Below the pieces are notes generated by a model that did no database searches, was not told the DNA's origin, and saw nothing but the letters and a program-made list of their open reading frames with translations. 64,000 nucleotides of DNA from Spirosoma sp. SC4-14 (GTDB lineage Bacteria; Bacteroidota; Bacteroidia; Cytophagales; Spirosomataceae). The position numbers and the translations under genes were made by a program. Numbering within the stretch: the first letter of the stretch is position 1; the number at the start of each line of letters is the position of its first letter. Shown one piece after another: positions 1-8,590 of the stretch. Where the stretch lies: the NCBI RefSeq assembly GCF_037201965.1, contig NZ_CP147518.1, positions 3,155,001 to 3,219,000 on the forward strand, given 5' to 3'.

Positions 1-67
1 TTTGAGGATTTTTTCGGCACCTTTGCCGACCAATTTTTGTTCTGTATACGTATCAAATCACTAAAAA

Positions 68-577
68 ATGCCCAACTGGTTTCTCGGAAAAATCCGCTAT
101 CAGCAACCCATTGACGACGCGAACGTAGGTTCGCGAAACGAAGAATTTATAAAGCAGAAAACGGTTACGGAGGCTTATCTGGTGGATGCCGTTAGCTATA
201 CGGACGCCGAAACCCGGCTATATCAGGAGATTGCGGCCAACACGCCCGACTTCGAAATTACGAACATATCCCGAATGAAACTCGCTGATGTGTTCCATCA
301 TGAAGATGGTGGCGAAACCTGGTATAAGGTTAAGGCCATGTTTATAACTGAAGACGAACGGACCGGAAAACAGAAGAAATCGCCCAGTGTGATGCTCGTG
401 AATGGCGAGAATCCTAAACAGGCTTACGAACGAGTGGAGTTGAGCCTGAAAACCGCCCTCGACCCGTTCGAAATTACCGACGTGAATACCACAAAGATTC
501 TGGAAATTTTTCCTTATAACGAAGAAGACAAACGGAATTTACGACCATTGAGTGAAATTATCGAAGCGGCCGAATAA
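68..577 (+). CDS. DUF4494 domain-containing protein
   Basis: A 169-residue soluble protein with no signal peptide or membrane segment. Its length and the conserved N-terminal NWF and 'VTEAYLVDA' stretches match the Bacteroidota-specific DUF4494 family, whose function is unknown. It is acidic in the C-terminal third. The ATG at 68 is the first in frame, and the short AT-rich leader has no clear Shine-Dalgarno, as usual in this phylum. The gene ends directly on a strong hairpin shared with the convergent VCBS lipoprotein gene, so it is probably the last gene of its unit. The family call rests on remembered similarity; no function is claimed. Confidence 0.75.
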   Translation: MPNWFLGKIRYQQPIDDANVGSRNEEFIKQKTVTEAYLVDAVSYTDAETRLYQEIAANTPDFEITNISRMKLADVFHHEDGGETWYKVKAMFITEDERTGKQKKSPSVMLVNGENPKQAYERVELSLKTALDPFEITDVNTTKILEIFPYNEEDKRNLRPLSEIIEAAE

Positions 578-578
578 A

Positions 579-614
579 AATCAAAAAGGCGGGTCTCTAC
601 CCGCCTTTTTGATT
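579..614. terminator. Bidirectional rho-independent terminator
   Basis: A perfect 16-bp stem with a 4-nt loop: arms 579-594 and 599-614, GC-rich core GGCGGGT/ACCCGCC flanked by A and T runs on both sides. It lies between the convergent DUF4494 and VCBS-lipoprotein genes and can serve both strands. Confidence 0.9.
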
Positions 615-3600
615 TACCGCCCTACGAGTTTAGTCTGATTAAACTCCTGACGTTTATTGCCTTTTGAATCGGTTATTTCTACTGCTTTCACCTGAGGATC
701 GACGAGCAATGTTCGGGCCGACTGCGACAGGAACGAATTGCCGTAGCTGAACTCAACTTTCTGTTTTTTGCCATCGGCGAAGGTCAGCAATGCCGATGTA
801 TCGGTGGGGCGCAACCGAACGAACGGTGTGGGTTTTGTATTGCGAAATACGCACAAACGGCCTCGATTTTGGGTCGCAATCAGCAGTTCATGTCCATCGG
901 CAGAAGCCATTTGGGCGAGCCCTTTGGCATTACCCGGTACATAAAATCCGCTGGTGGCAATGGACTGGGCCGTGAACCCGCCTTTGCCATCACCTTTAAG
1001 CCATAAGCCATTCAGGGCATCGTAGCGACCCATTGAGACTTCACCGCTGAAATCATTACCAACCATCATGACATCTAAATTGCCGTCCTGATCAACATCG
1101 GTGGTTACCATGCCAAAAATTGGGGCCATCTGGGCGGGTGTGGGTAGGGCGTGCATCGCAAATGTGCCATCACCCTTATTTTCAATGTAAGCCGATTGAA
1201 GATAAGTAGCTTCCAGCACCAGCGCTTTGGCCCGTTCTTCGGGAGTAAGCAATTTATCGATACTAGCTTGCGTAAAGTCTTTATAAAGCGGGAATCGTTT
1301 CCGCATCACAATCATCTGCTTAATTAAATCGTCGCGGCCGTGGAACGTAAATTCCCGGCTTTTGCCAGTTTCGTCGGGCAGGTAAATGGTTGGGATTGCA
1401 TCGAAGAAACCATTGTTATCGAAGTCGTTGGCATACATACGAACGGGTTCGGTATCGCTGGCCCGCATTTTTGCGTTTTGGCCCAAATTGCCAGCCAGAT
1501 AATCCATATCGCCATCGCGGTCAAAATCGCCCGCTACCAAAGAGTTCCACCAGCCTTTTTGATTCTGGAGTTTTGTATCGGCCGGCTGAAGTTTACCCTG
1601 CTGGTTCTTTAGAATGGTTAGTGGCATAAACTCACCAGCAAGCATCAGGTCGGGCCAGCCATCGTTGTCATAGTCGGTCCAGAGTGCATCGCATACTAAT
1701 CCCAGATTTTGTAGGGCAGGTGCCACCGTTTTAGTGACATCTGTAAATTTAGCCTGACCCGGTTTGGAATCGTTTCGGAAGATGAAACTCGATACTGGAG
1801 CCGGATAGTGATCGGGTTCTACACGCCCCCCCACAAATAGGTCGAGATCGCCGTCGCGATCAAAATCAATGGCTTTTACACAGGATTTGCTAACCGTACA
1901 AACTGGTAATGCTGCCAGATCACGTGTGAAAACACCTTTGCCGTTATTCAGGTACAATCTGTCCTGAAACGTTTGACTGTTGGGATTGCCTTCAATACTG
2001 CCACTCGCTACATACAGATCCATATCGCCATCGCCATCGGCATCAAACAAAAGTGTGCCCATATCTTCTTCGGGTTTGTCTTTTGCATTGGCTGTGCCGC
2101 CAACAATTGGAGTGGAGATAGCGGGTTCGGGTAATAGATCTTTTTCAACGAAGGCACCCGATGGCGTCTGGAGCAAAAAATGTCCCTTGTTCATTCGTGA
2201 ACCGCCAACAAACATATCATCGAGCCCATCGCCGTTAACATCGCCAATCGAGACCGCCGGGGCAAATTGCGAGAGTTTGTGAGGGAGTAGTTTCTGAACG
2301 TTAAAGTCGATGTATTCGGGTTCGGTATGAGTGTACGTAATCTTAAGCGAATCGGTTATTTCGTTGAACAGACCTCGGGGTTGCGGAGTTGATGGCACGG
2401 GTTCACGGGCATTGCGCACATCAACGGTTAAGACCTGATTGGTTTTAATATTGCGCAGAGTCTGCTGTTTCTGTGGACTACCATTCAGACCGGGCCAGAT
2501 GATTCGTATCTCATCAACTGTCGCTACATCACCTAATCCGAAATGGGCAACGGGTTCCATTGTAGACAGATAGCCCCGGTAAGGGCTGTGTTCATAGAGC
2601 TGTTGTTTTGGACCAGAGGGCTTATTTTTGTTGTAGTATAGCTCAACGATAGCGCCAAGACCCATGCGGTTCTGGGCTTCACCTACGAACTTAATCCGCA
2701 GGTAATTGGCCTTTTCTGCTTTGCTTTCAACAAGGTTGTTTCGGTAAACAAAGGCCGAATCGTTGATATTATTGACTACGTAATCCACATCGCCATCGTT
2801 GTCCAGATCGCCATAGGCTGCGCCATTAGAGAACGACGGGCTTTGGAGGCCCCATTTTTCGGTGGCATTTTCGAACGTTAGATCCCCTTTATTTCGGAAA
2901 GCATAGTTGCTGATTTTTATGACTGGAATCTGCGCCAGCATAAACGATTTGGTAGCGACACGTTCGCTTTGCTCCCGGAACGACCCGAAATCGCGGTCTG
3001 TTACATCTTTTGGAAAACCATTTGTTACCAAAAGATCCCGGTAGCCATCATGGTCGAAGTCGAGCAATGTAGGCGCCCAACTCCAGTCGGTTTCAGCAAT
3101 ATCGCTAAAGAGGCTAATTTCACTAAAAACCGGATGCCAGCCGGTTGCGGTGGGTGCCAGCCCCTGATTTAACTGGAGCGTATTTCGGGTAAACTGGTAG
3201 GTATGTTTAAATTGTTCGTTGTTAAGATAGGTCTGATAATTATTGGCACCCATCAGCATTTTTTTGCGGTAATTATCGCGTGGGAGCATATCGACAGCCA
3301 CAATATCCGTTAAACCATCGTTATTGATGTCGGCAACATCGTTGCCCATGGCGGCTCCGCTGGTGTGTTTCAGATAGAGAGGGGCCTGGTCCGTAAAACC
3401 CGTATGGCGATTGCTGCCATCGTGGTTGTTGATATAGAGGAGGTCGTCGCTCAGATAATCATTTGTTACATATACATCTTTCCAGCCATCGCGATTGATA
3501 TCCGTAATATTAAGCCCAAGCCCATATCCTTCGCTTTGAATGCCTTCCTGTTTGGATACATTGGTGAAAACCGGGTGACCCAATGCCGGATTGGGGTCGT

Positions 3601-4255
3601 TGCGATATAGGCGGTCGGTGGTGGGAGAGGTGCCATCCAGAATACGGTCACGATAGGCATTTGGGTTATTCTCGATCGTATTTGTTAACACATATAAATC
3701 CAGATCGCCGTCGTTGTCATAGTCGAAAAAAGCGGCATTGGTCGTATGCCCATCATCGGCAATGCCATATTCTTTGGCCATCTCGCGAAAGACCGGCGAC
3801 TCACCTGGCTTTGCTCCCTGATTCACAAACAGCAGATTTTCTCGTTTGGTAGCTATTTTACTGACAGTAGCGCCGACGTATATATCGAGCCAGCCATCAT
3901 TATTGATATCGACCAGGGCAACACCCGAACACCATTTTCCATTGCCACTAACCCCCGCTTTCGCCGTAATATCGTCGAACTTAAAATCGCCCTTGTTTAT
4001 ATAGAGCCGATTAGCAACCTGGTTGCCCGTGAAGAAAATATCGGCCAGACCGTCGTTATTAAAGTCACCGATAGCCGTTCCACCACCGTTATAAACGTAT
4101 TCAAAATCGATGATATTCATCGTATCGTTTTCCGTAATCCGGTTGGAAAACGTGATGCCGGTATCACTGGCTGGAAGGAGCGAAAAAAGAGGTTTATCGC
4201 AGGAAGTCAGAAAAAACGTGATACCAATTAGGATAAAAAGAGAGAAATTTCTCAC
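614..4255 (-). CDS. VCBS/FG-GAP repeat lipoprotein with internal ASPIC/UnbV domain
   Basis: A 1213-residue secreted lipoprotein. The N-terminus is a lipoprotein signal ending in the lipobox FLTSC (Cys19), so it is probably anchored in the outer membrane. Two blocks of FG-GAP/VCBS blades flank an ASPIC/UnbV domain at roughly residues 530-620. Calcium-type motifs recur, such as DFNNDGLADIFF and DYDNDGDLDLYV in the first block and DVNGDGLDDMFV and DFDRDGDMDYLA in the second. At least thirteen such D-x-D/N-x-DG motifs are visible, suggesting one or two beta-propellers. Proteins of this kind are common in Bacteroidota and are thought to act at the surface in glycan or adhesion functions, but the substrate is unknown. 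The start is a GTG lying inside the palindrome ctcacgtgag. No SusC/SusD partner is adjacent. Confidence 0.85.
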   Translation of the reverse strand: MRNFSLFILIGITFFLTSCDKPLFSLLPASDTGITFSNRITENDTMNIIDFEYVYNGGGTAIGDFNNDGLADIFFTGNQVANRLYINKGDFKFDDITAKAGVSGNGKWCSGVALVDINNDGWLDIYVGATVSKIATKRENLLFVNQGAKPGESPVFREMAKEYGIADDGHTTNAAFFDYDNDGDLDLYVLTNTIENNPNAYRDRILDGTSPTTDRLYRNDPNPALGHPVFTNVSKQEGIQSEGYGLGLNITDINRDGWKDVYVTNDYLSDDLLYINNHDGSNRHTGFTDQAPLYLKHTSGAAMGNDVADINNDGLTDIVAVDMLPRDNYRKKMLMGANNYQTYLNNEQFKHTYQFTRNTLQLNQGLAPTATGWHPVFSEISLFSDIAETDWSWAPTLLDFDHDGYRDLLVTNGFPKDVTDRDFGSFREQSERVATKSFMLAQIPVIKISNYAFRNKGDLTFENATEKWGLQSPSFSNGAAYGDLDNDGDVDYVVNNINDSAFVYRNNLVESKAEKANYLRIKFVGEAQNRMGLGAIVELYYNKNKPSGPKQQLYEHSPYRGYLSTMEPVAHFGLGDVATVDEIRIIWPGLNGSPQKQQTLRNIKTNQVLTVDVRNAREPVPSTPQPRGLFNEITDSLKITYTHTEPEYIDFNVQKLLPHKLSQFAPAVSIGDVNGDGLDDMFVGGSRMNKGHFLLQTPSGAFVEKDLLPEPAISTPIVGGTANAKDKPEEDMGTLLFDADGDGDMDLYVASGSIEGNPNSQTFQDRLYLNNGKGVFTRDLAALPVCTVSKSCVKAIDFDRDGDLDLFVGGRVEPDHYPAPVSSFIFRNDSKPGQAKFTDVTKTVAPALQNLGLVCDALWTDYDNDGWPDLMLAGEFMPLTILKNQQGKLQPADTKLQNQKGWWNSLVAGDFDRDGDMDYLAGNLGQNAKMRASDTEPVRMYANDFDNNGFFDAIPTIYLPDETGKSREFTFHGRDDLIKQMIVMRKRFPLYKDFTQASIDKLLTPEERAKALVLEATYLQSAYIENKGDGTFAMHALPTPAQMAPIFGMVTTDVDQDGNLDVMMVGNDFSGEVSMGRYDALNGLWLKGDGKGGFTAQSIATSGFYVPGNAKGLAQMASADGHELLIATQNRGRLCVFRNTKPTPFVRLRPTDTSALLTFADGKKQKVEFSYGNSFLSQSARTLLVDPQVKAVEITDSKGNKRQEFNQTKLVGR

Positions 4256-4297
4256 GTGAGGTAAAGCGAGTTACGTATAAGATGCATTTCAGGTAAA

Positions 4298-4305
4298 CAA
4301 AAATA
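4298..4305 (-). promoter_or_regulatory. Predicted -7 box for the VCBS lipoprotein gene
   Basis: On the minus strand this reads TATTTTTG, a full match to the Bacteroidota -7 consensus TAnnTTTG, about 43 nt before the GTG start. No TTG is found at the expected -33 spacing, so support is partial. Confidence 0.35.
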
Positions 4306-4505
4306 CGACTACAGGAAGATAAATCATAAATTATCAGAGGATTAAAACCATTTAATCTGAAGCCAATAGTCTGTTGGCATTGATTGGTGCAAAATCTCAA
4401 CGGCAAATGACTATTGGTTATTAATCCTGACTAACCGTTTAATAAAGTACGGTTTATAAAATCCTGTTCTAAGCTTACATAATTACCAGTTCGTGAGAGC
4501 GGGAC

Positions 4506-4536
4506 TTGTAATTATTAGTAACCGTTTTTACCTTTG
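4506..4536 (+). promoter_or_regulatory. Bacteroidota-type promoter of the copper cluster
   Basis: TTG at 4506-4508, a 20-nt spacer, then TACCTTTG at 4529-4536: a full match to the Bacteroidota housekeeping consensus TTG-N19/20-TAnnTTTG. The ATG of the first copper-cluster gene lies only 8 nt after the -7 box, implying a transcript that is leaderless or has a leader of a few nucleotides. Confidence 0.65.
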
Positions 4537-4544
4537 ACTCCGAT

Positions 4545-4997
4545 ATGAAACGCACTCTGTTCCAATTGTTCAACGTCTTGATGGCCTGCGTCGTGCTGCT
4601 TAGCAGTACGGGGTTTGGGCTCGTTGAACACACGTGTCAGATGCGTGGCAAGAAAAAAACGATGGTTGTTGCTTTTAGTGGCACCAGAACCGAAGCTGGC
4701 TGTTCCAGACATGCTGTTTCGGAACCATCCATGCAAACGGTTGTCAAAAAGACCGAATGCTGCCAGGAAGATCAACGCTACGAAAACATTGATGTTAACT
4801 CATCACTTAGTCAGTTAGTTGCCAAGTTTGTTAAAATCGTCACTGAGTCGGTTTTAGCAGGTGTAACAGCAATGCTGGCCTGGATTGTCGAGTGGATTTT
4901 CGACAGAAGTGCTTCGGTTGCGGCTACCCTTTCTTCCGATCCCCCATCCCCATCCGGGCGTGACATTCTGACGCTCGTTCGCTGCCTTTTAATTTGA
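4545..4997 (+). CDS. HYC_CC_PP family protein
   Basis: A 150-residue small exported protein. Residues 1-24 form a signal peptide or N-terminal membrane segment with a basic start (MKR) and hydrophobic core. The family's spaced motifs are visible: HTC near residue 29 (in place of HYC), CC in 'TECCQE' near residue 76, and PP in 'DPPSPSG' near residue 139. These small Bacteroidota proteins commonly precede TonB-dependent receptors in metal loci, and here the receptor follows after 83 nt. Cys and His content fits metal binding or delivery, but no function has been shown to my knowledge. The upstream promoter leaves almost no 5' leader. A second in-frame Met at residue 13 would shorten the signal but give a more ordinary leader. 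Confidence 0.7.
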   Translation: MKRTLFQLFNVLMACVVLLSSTGFGLVEHTCQMRGKKKTMVVAFSGTRTEAGCSRHAVSEPSMQTVVKKTECCQEDQRYENIDVNSSLSQLVAKFVKIVTESVLAGVTAMLAWIVEWIFDRSASVAATLSSDPPSPSGRDILTLVRCLLI

Positions 4998-5080
4998 ATC
5001 GCTGATTAAATCTAAGCCAATTCTGCCAGTGTCATATTGCTGCTGGCACCTGTCTGGTTTATAGTTTAATCAACGAACTC

Positions 5081-7345
5081 ATGAAATCGTTTTATATATG
5101 GATTTCCCTGCTGGCTATATCGCCCGTATGGGGGCAATCCGTCAGTAATCAATCTGCCGTAGAATCTACTACTTCGGTTGCGGCTGAGTCGATGGTTCAG
5201 GGAACTGTTGGCGAAGTTGTTAATGGCAACCGCATACCACTTATTGGCGCTAGTGTAGTGTGGGCAGGAACAACAAAAGGTACCCTAACCGATTCGCTGG
5301 GGCATTTTGCACTTGCCAAACAACCCGCAGCCAAATGGCTCATTATCAGCTATGTTGGATACCAGCCTGATACGCTGACTTTTACCGGTGTGAATACTGT
5401 ATTGACCGTAACTCTTACTCCCGAAAAAACATTGAAGGAGGTTACGGTGTCGGGCGGGCCGGGGCAAATAGATCGGATTAATCCGATACAAACCGAACTG
5501 ATCACCCAACGAACGCTGGCCAAAGCAGCTTGCTGCAATCTGTCGGAGAGCTTCGAGACCAATGCGTCTGTCAGTGTGTCGTATAGTGATGCCGTTACGG
5601 GGGCCAGGCAAATTCAGTTTCTGGGGTTGGGTGGCCAGTATGTGCAAACGAACGTTGAAAACATCCCAACAATTCGGGGACTGGCCACTACGTTTGGTCT
5701 GAGTTTCATTCCTGGTACCTGGATCACCAGTATCGATGTGGGCAAAGGGGCTGGTTCAGTGGTCAATGGCTACGAGTCGATGAGTGGCCAGATGAATATT
5801 GAATTGCAGAAACCCGACGATAAACAGACCATTTTTCTGAATGGCTATGTAAACAGTTTTGGCCGATTTGAAGGAAATGCCAATTGGTCGAAAACGCTAA
5901 GCAAAAAATGGAGTATGGGCGTATTGGGACATGCCAGTACACTACAACGTGAAATCGATCAGAATAACGATGGATTTCGGGATTTGCCGCTCTATACGCA
6001 GCTTAATGCCATTAATCGCTATAAATACAGTAGTGATCGATTTATGGCTCAGTTTGGCGTTAAGGCACTTTATGAAGACCGTAATGGCGGACAATTGTCG
6101 CGCTTTGGCGAATCGCGCTATAGTTTTCTGAATACGACAAAACGACTGGAGTTTTTCTCGAAAACGGCTAAACTGTATCCCGATAAGCCCTATAAAGGCC
6201 TCGGACTCATCTTAAACGGCGTACATCATGAGCAGTCGGCTCGTTTCGGATTTGCTCCCTACGATGGTCGCCAGCAGACATTGTATGCCAATCTGATTTA
6301 CCAGACGATCATCGACAATACCAATCATAGCTTTAAAACCGGGATAAGTTATCTGCTCGATGATTACAACGAAACCTATAAAACGATTCATACGGCACGA
6401 ACCGAATCGGTGCCGGGGGTCTTTGCCGAATATACGTATGTTTATCCTGATAAGCTGACTCTGGTAGCCGGTGGACGCGTAGATTTTCACAATCTCTATG
6501 GCACACAATTCACTCCCCGACTTCATCTGAAGTATAATCTGAGCGATAACGTTGCCCTGCGGGCGTCGGCAGGTCGGGGGTTTCGGGTACCTAACCCGTT
6601 TGCCGAAAATTTTGGCTATCTGGTTAGTTCCCGAACGGTTTATCTGAAAGAAGCGCTGCGCCCTGAAGTGTCGTGGAACTACGGTGTGAGTCTCACCAAC
6701 GATTTTCAGGTTTTTGGTAAGAAAGCCTCGTTTAGTATGGATTACCACCGTACTAATTTCCAGAACCAGTTGGTCGTAGACATCGAACATCCGCGTGAAT
6801 TGTATTTCTACAACCTACAGGGACCTTCGTTTGCCAACAGTTTTCAGGTCGAAGTCAATGTTCAGCCCGTGAAGCGATTCGACATTAAGGCCGCTTATCG
6901 ACTCTTCGACGTTCGGCAAAGCATGGGTGGTCCTTTCGGAGAAGAGCGATTATTGCCGAAAATGATGGTTAGCCGCGATCGGGTGCTGTTGAATGCAGGC
7001 TATGCATTGCCTTACGATAAGTGGAAGTTCGACGCAACGCTCCAATGGAACGGCCCTCGACGGATTCCGTATCTGGCCGAAGGCTATGTGCATACATCGT
7101 ATCAGAATATGCCAACCGATTATGCGCCAGGTTTCTATAACCTCAATGCTCAGCTTAGTCGTGCGTTTCGGAGTGGCTGGGAAATTTACCTGGGTGGCGA
7201 AAACCTCACGGGCTTTCGCCAGCAAAACCCAATCATCGCGCCCAATGATCCCTTCGGTCCCAGTTTCGATGCTGGAGCACACGTTTGGGGACCAATTACC
7301 GGCCAGATGGTCTATCTGGGCTTTCGATTTAAACCGCAACCATAA
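5081..7345 (+). CDS. TonB-dependent receptor with CarboxypepD_reg domain (metal-associated)
   Basis: A 754-residue outer-membrane receptor. A signal peptide ends near residue 19 (SPVWGQ). A carboxypeptidase-regulatory-like beta-sandwich follows at about residues 38-115 (GASVVWAGTTKGT, 'SYVGYQP'), then the TonB plug at about 120-240 and a 22-stranded-type barrel to the C-terminus. The plug carries 'AACCNLSESFE', a Cys-Cys motif seen in receptors linked to HYC_CC_PP proteins. Such receptors import metal chelates or oligomers energised by TonB-ExbBD. Its place between a HYC_CC_PP gene and a copper-storage/HMA set suggests copper or another soft metal as substrate, which is inference. No SusD gene is adjacent. 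Downstream lies a long imperfect hairpin. Confidence 0.85.
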   Translation: MKSFYIWISLLAISPVWGQSVSNQSAVESTTSVAAESMVQGTVGEVVNGNRIPLIGASVVWAGTTKGTLTDSLGHFALAKQPAAKWLIISYVGYQPDTLTFTGVNTVLTVTLTPEKTLKEVTVSGGPGQIDRINPIQTELITQRTLAKAACCNLSESFETNASVSVSYSDAVTGARQIQFLGLGGQYVQTNVENIPTIRGLATTFGLSFIPGTWITSIDVGKGAGSVVNGYESMSGQMNIELQKPDDKQTIFLNGYVNSFGRFEGNANWSKTLSKKWSMGVLGHASTLQREIDQNNDGFRDLPLYTQLNAINRYKYSSDRFMAQFGVKALYEDRNGGQLSRFGESRYSFLNTTKRLEFFSKTAKLYPDKPYKGLGLILNGVHHEQSARFGFAPYDGRQQTLYANLIYQTIIDNTNHSFKTGISYLLDDYNETYKTIHTARTESVPGVFAEYTYVYPDKLTLVAGGRVDFHNLYGTQFTPRLHLKYNLSDNVALRASAGRGFRVPNPFAENFGYLVSSRTVYLKEALRPEVSWNYGVSLTNDFQVFGKKASFSMDYHRTNFQNQLVVDIEHPRELYFYNLQGPSFANSFQVEVNVQPVKRFDIKAAYRLFDVRQSMGGPFGEERLLPKMMVSRDRVLLNAGYALPYDKWKFDATLQWNGPRRIPYLAEGYVHTSYQNMPTDYAPGFYNLNAQLSRAFRSGWEIYLGGENLTGFRQQNPIIAPNDPFGPSFDAGAHVWGPITGQMVYLGFRFKPQP

Positions 7346-7349
7346 CTGG

Positions 7350-7447
7350 CTGAACCGGAATTTTCGGGATTTAAACGATTTTCCTGATTTCTTCCCTGGA
7401 TAGATCTAATCTGGGAAATCATTTAAATCCTGCAAATCCCGGTTCAG
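7350..7447. repeat. Long imperfect hairpin with 9-nt periodic arms (AAATCC family)
   Basis: The outer ends CTGAACCGG and CCGGTTCAG are a perfect 9-bp match. Inside, left arm 7359-7387 and right arm 7411-7438 continue to pair imperfectly. The right arm reads as 9-mers AAATCATTT, AAATCCTGC, AAATCCCGG at 7416-7442. A related array is at 20581-20625. It fills the gap between the TonB receptor and the regulator gene, where it could act as a terminator, an mRNA stabiliser or a mobile-repeat remnant. Confidence 0.8.
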
Positions 7448-7457
7448 ATTAATAGCT

Positions 7458-8072
7458 ATGAAACTCACAATTCGAAACATGGTGTGCGACCGTTGTAAAC
7501 GTGTCGTGCGCGAAGAACTTGAGAAAATGGGGCTGACGGTTGGCCAGGTCGAACTGGGGGAAGCCGAAGTAGCTGGTTTGCCACAAGCCATAACGCTTCA
7601 GCAGATTCGGCAAATGCTACAGGCCAACGGCTTCGATCTGATCGATGATCGCAAACAGTCGCTGGTCGAACACATGAAAGTGCTGTTGATCAACGAAATA
7701 CAGCATCTAAAAGGCGAAAGGCTCGCTACCGAAAATTATTCGGCCTTTCTGGAGCGCAAACTCGGCTACGAATATTCGTACCTGAGTGGACTGTTTTCGG
7801 CCACTGAAGGGCTAACGCTGGAGAAATACATCATCGCCCTGAAAATTGAGAAAGTAAAAGAGTGGCTGCGCTATGATGAGCTGACACTCAGTGAAATTGC
7901 CTGGCGGTTGGGGTACAGTAGCGTGCAGCACTTGTCGAATCAGTTTCGGCACGTGACGGGACAGACGCCCGGACAGTTTCGGAAAGCTACTCATGTTGAA
8001 CGACGAAGCCTGGATGCGGTGCTAAATGAGCGAAAAAATGAATCCGGGCCGCCGGGCGGAGCGAAAGAGTGA
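7458..8072 (+). CDS. AraC-type regulator with N-terminal HMA-like metal-binding region
   Basis: A 204-residue cytoplasmic transcription factor. Residues 1-70 resemble a heavy-metal-associated domain, with the soft-metal motif CDRC at residues 9-12 in 'MVCDRCKR'. Residues about 95-190 are an AraC/XylS double helix-turn-helix; the end of the second HTH, 'GYSSVQHLSNQFRHVTGQTPGQFRK', is canonical. It has no cupin or sugar-binding sensor domain. Metal binding at the N-terminal Cys pair is therefore the likely signal, making this a one-component copper or soft-metal sensor of the surrounding cluster. That role is inferred from motif and neighbours. The ATG at 7458 sits just after the long hairpin. 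Confidence 0.8.
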   Translation: MKLTIRNMVCDRCKRVVREELEKMGLTVGQVELGEAEVAGLPQAITLQQIRQMLQANGFDLIDDRKQSLVEHMKVLLINEIQHLKGERLATENYSAFLERKLGYEYSYLSGLFSATEGLTLEKYIIALKIEKVKEWLRYDELTLSEIAWRLGYSSVQHLSNQFRHVTGQTPGQFRKATHVERRSLDAVLNERKNESGPPGGAKE

Positions 8073-8173
8073 AACCGTACCCCAGTCCATAATTATGTAA
8101 AAACCCAATACCAACCGGTGAGTTATTTTGTAAGACCAATGGTGGTCAGAACAAGTCAAACTTACCTACTATC

Positions 8174-8515
8174 ATGGAAACAATGACCTCGCATGTTGAC
8201 ACCTGTTTCGACTGTGCAAAAGCCTGTGAAGAATGCGCTACGGCCTGTATTGAAGCAGGCGATACCGATAGCAAAGGCCACGATATGACAGCCTGTATTA
8301 TGCTTTGCCGGGACTGTGCCGATCTCTGCACGCTTTGTGGGCGATTGACGGCGCGTGGATCGCAGTTTATGAAATCGTTCATGAAGGTATGTGCCGAAGC
8401 CTGCGAGGCCTGTGCTGCCGAATGCGAAAAACATGCCGATCACTTTGCCCATTGCAAAGCCTGCGCGGAAGCCTGTCGCAAATGCGCCGAAGAATGCCGT
8501 CAGATGGCGGCTTAG
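8174..8515 (+). CDS. csp: Four-helix bundle copper-binding protein (Csp family)
   Basis: A 113-residue protein with 19 cysteines, mostly in CxxxC and CxxC spacing along predicted helices: C11/14/18/21/25, C41/45/48/52/55, C73/77/80/84 and C94/97/101/104/108. This is the signature of Csp copper-storage proteins (former DUF326), tetrameric four-helix bundles that hold many Cu(I) ions inside the bundle through Cys thiolates. There is no signal peptide, so it is cytosolic like Csp3. It follows the regulator by about 100 nt and is followed by a 12-bp hairpin. Family assignment is strong; binding of Cu(I) is family knowledge. Confidence 0.92.
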   Translation: METMTSHVDTCFDCAKACEECATACIEAGDTDSKGHDMTACIMLCRDCADLCTLCGRLTARGSQFMKSFMKVCAEACEACAAECEKHADHFAHCKACAEACRKCAEECRQMAA

Positions 8516-8522
8516 CAAGATT

Positions 8523-8564
8523 GCGTCCAGCCGGACTTCAATTCTATTGATTCCGGCTGGACGC
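8523..8564 (+). terminator. Hairpin after csp
   Basis: A perfect 12-bp stem, gcgtccagccgg (8523-8534) with its complement at 8553-8564, and an 18-nt loop. No U-tract follows, so it may be an mRNA-stabilising or partial attenuator hairpin between csp and the next gene rather than a full terminator. Confidence 0.6.
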
Positions 8565-8590
8565 TGGTTAACCTCGTTTAATCGAAATCA

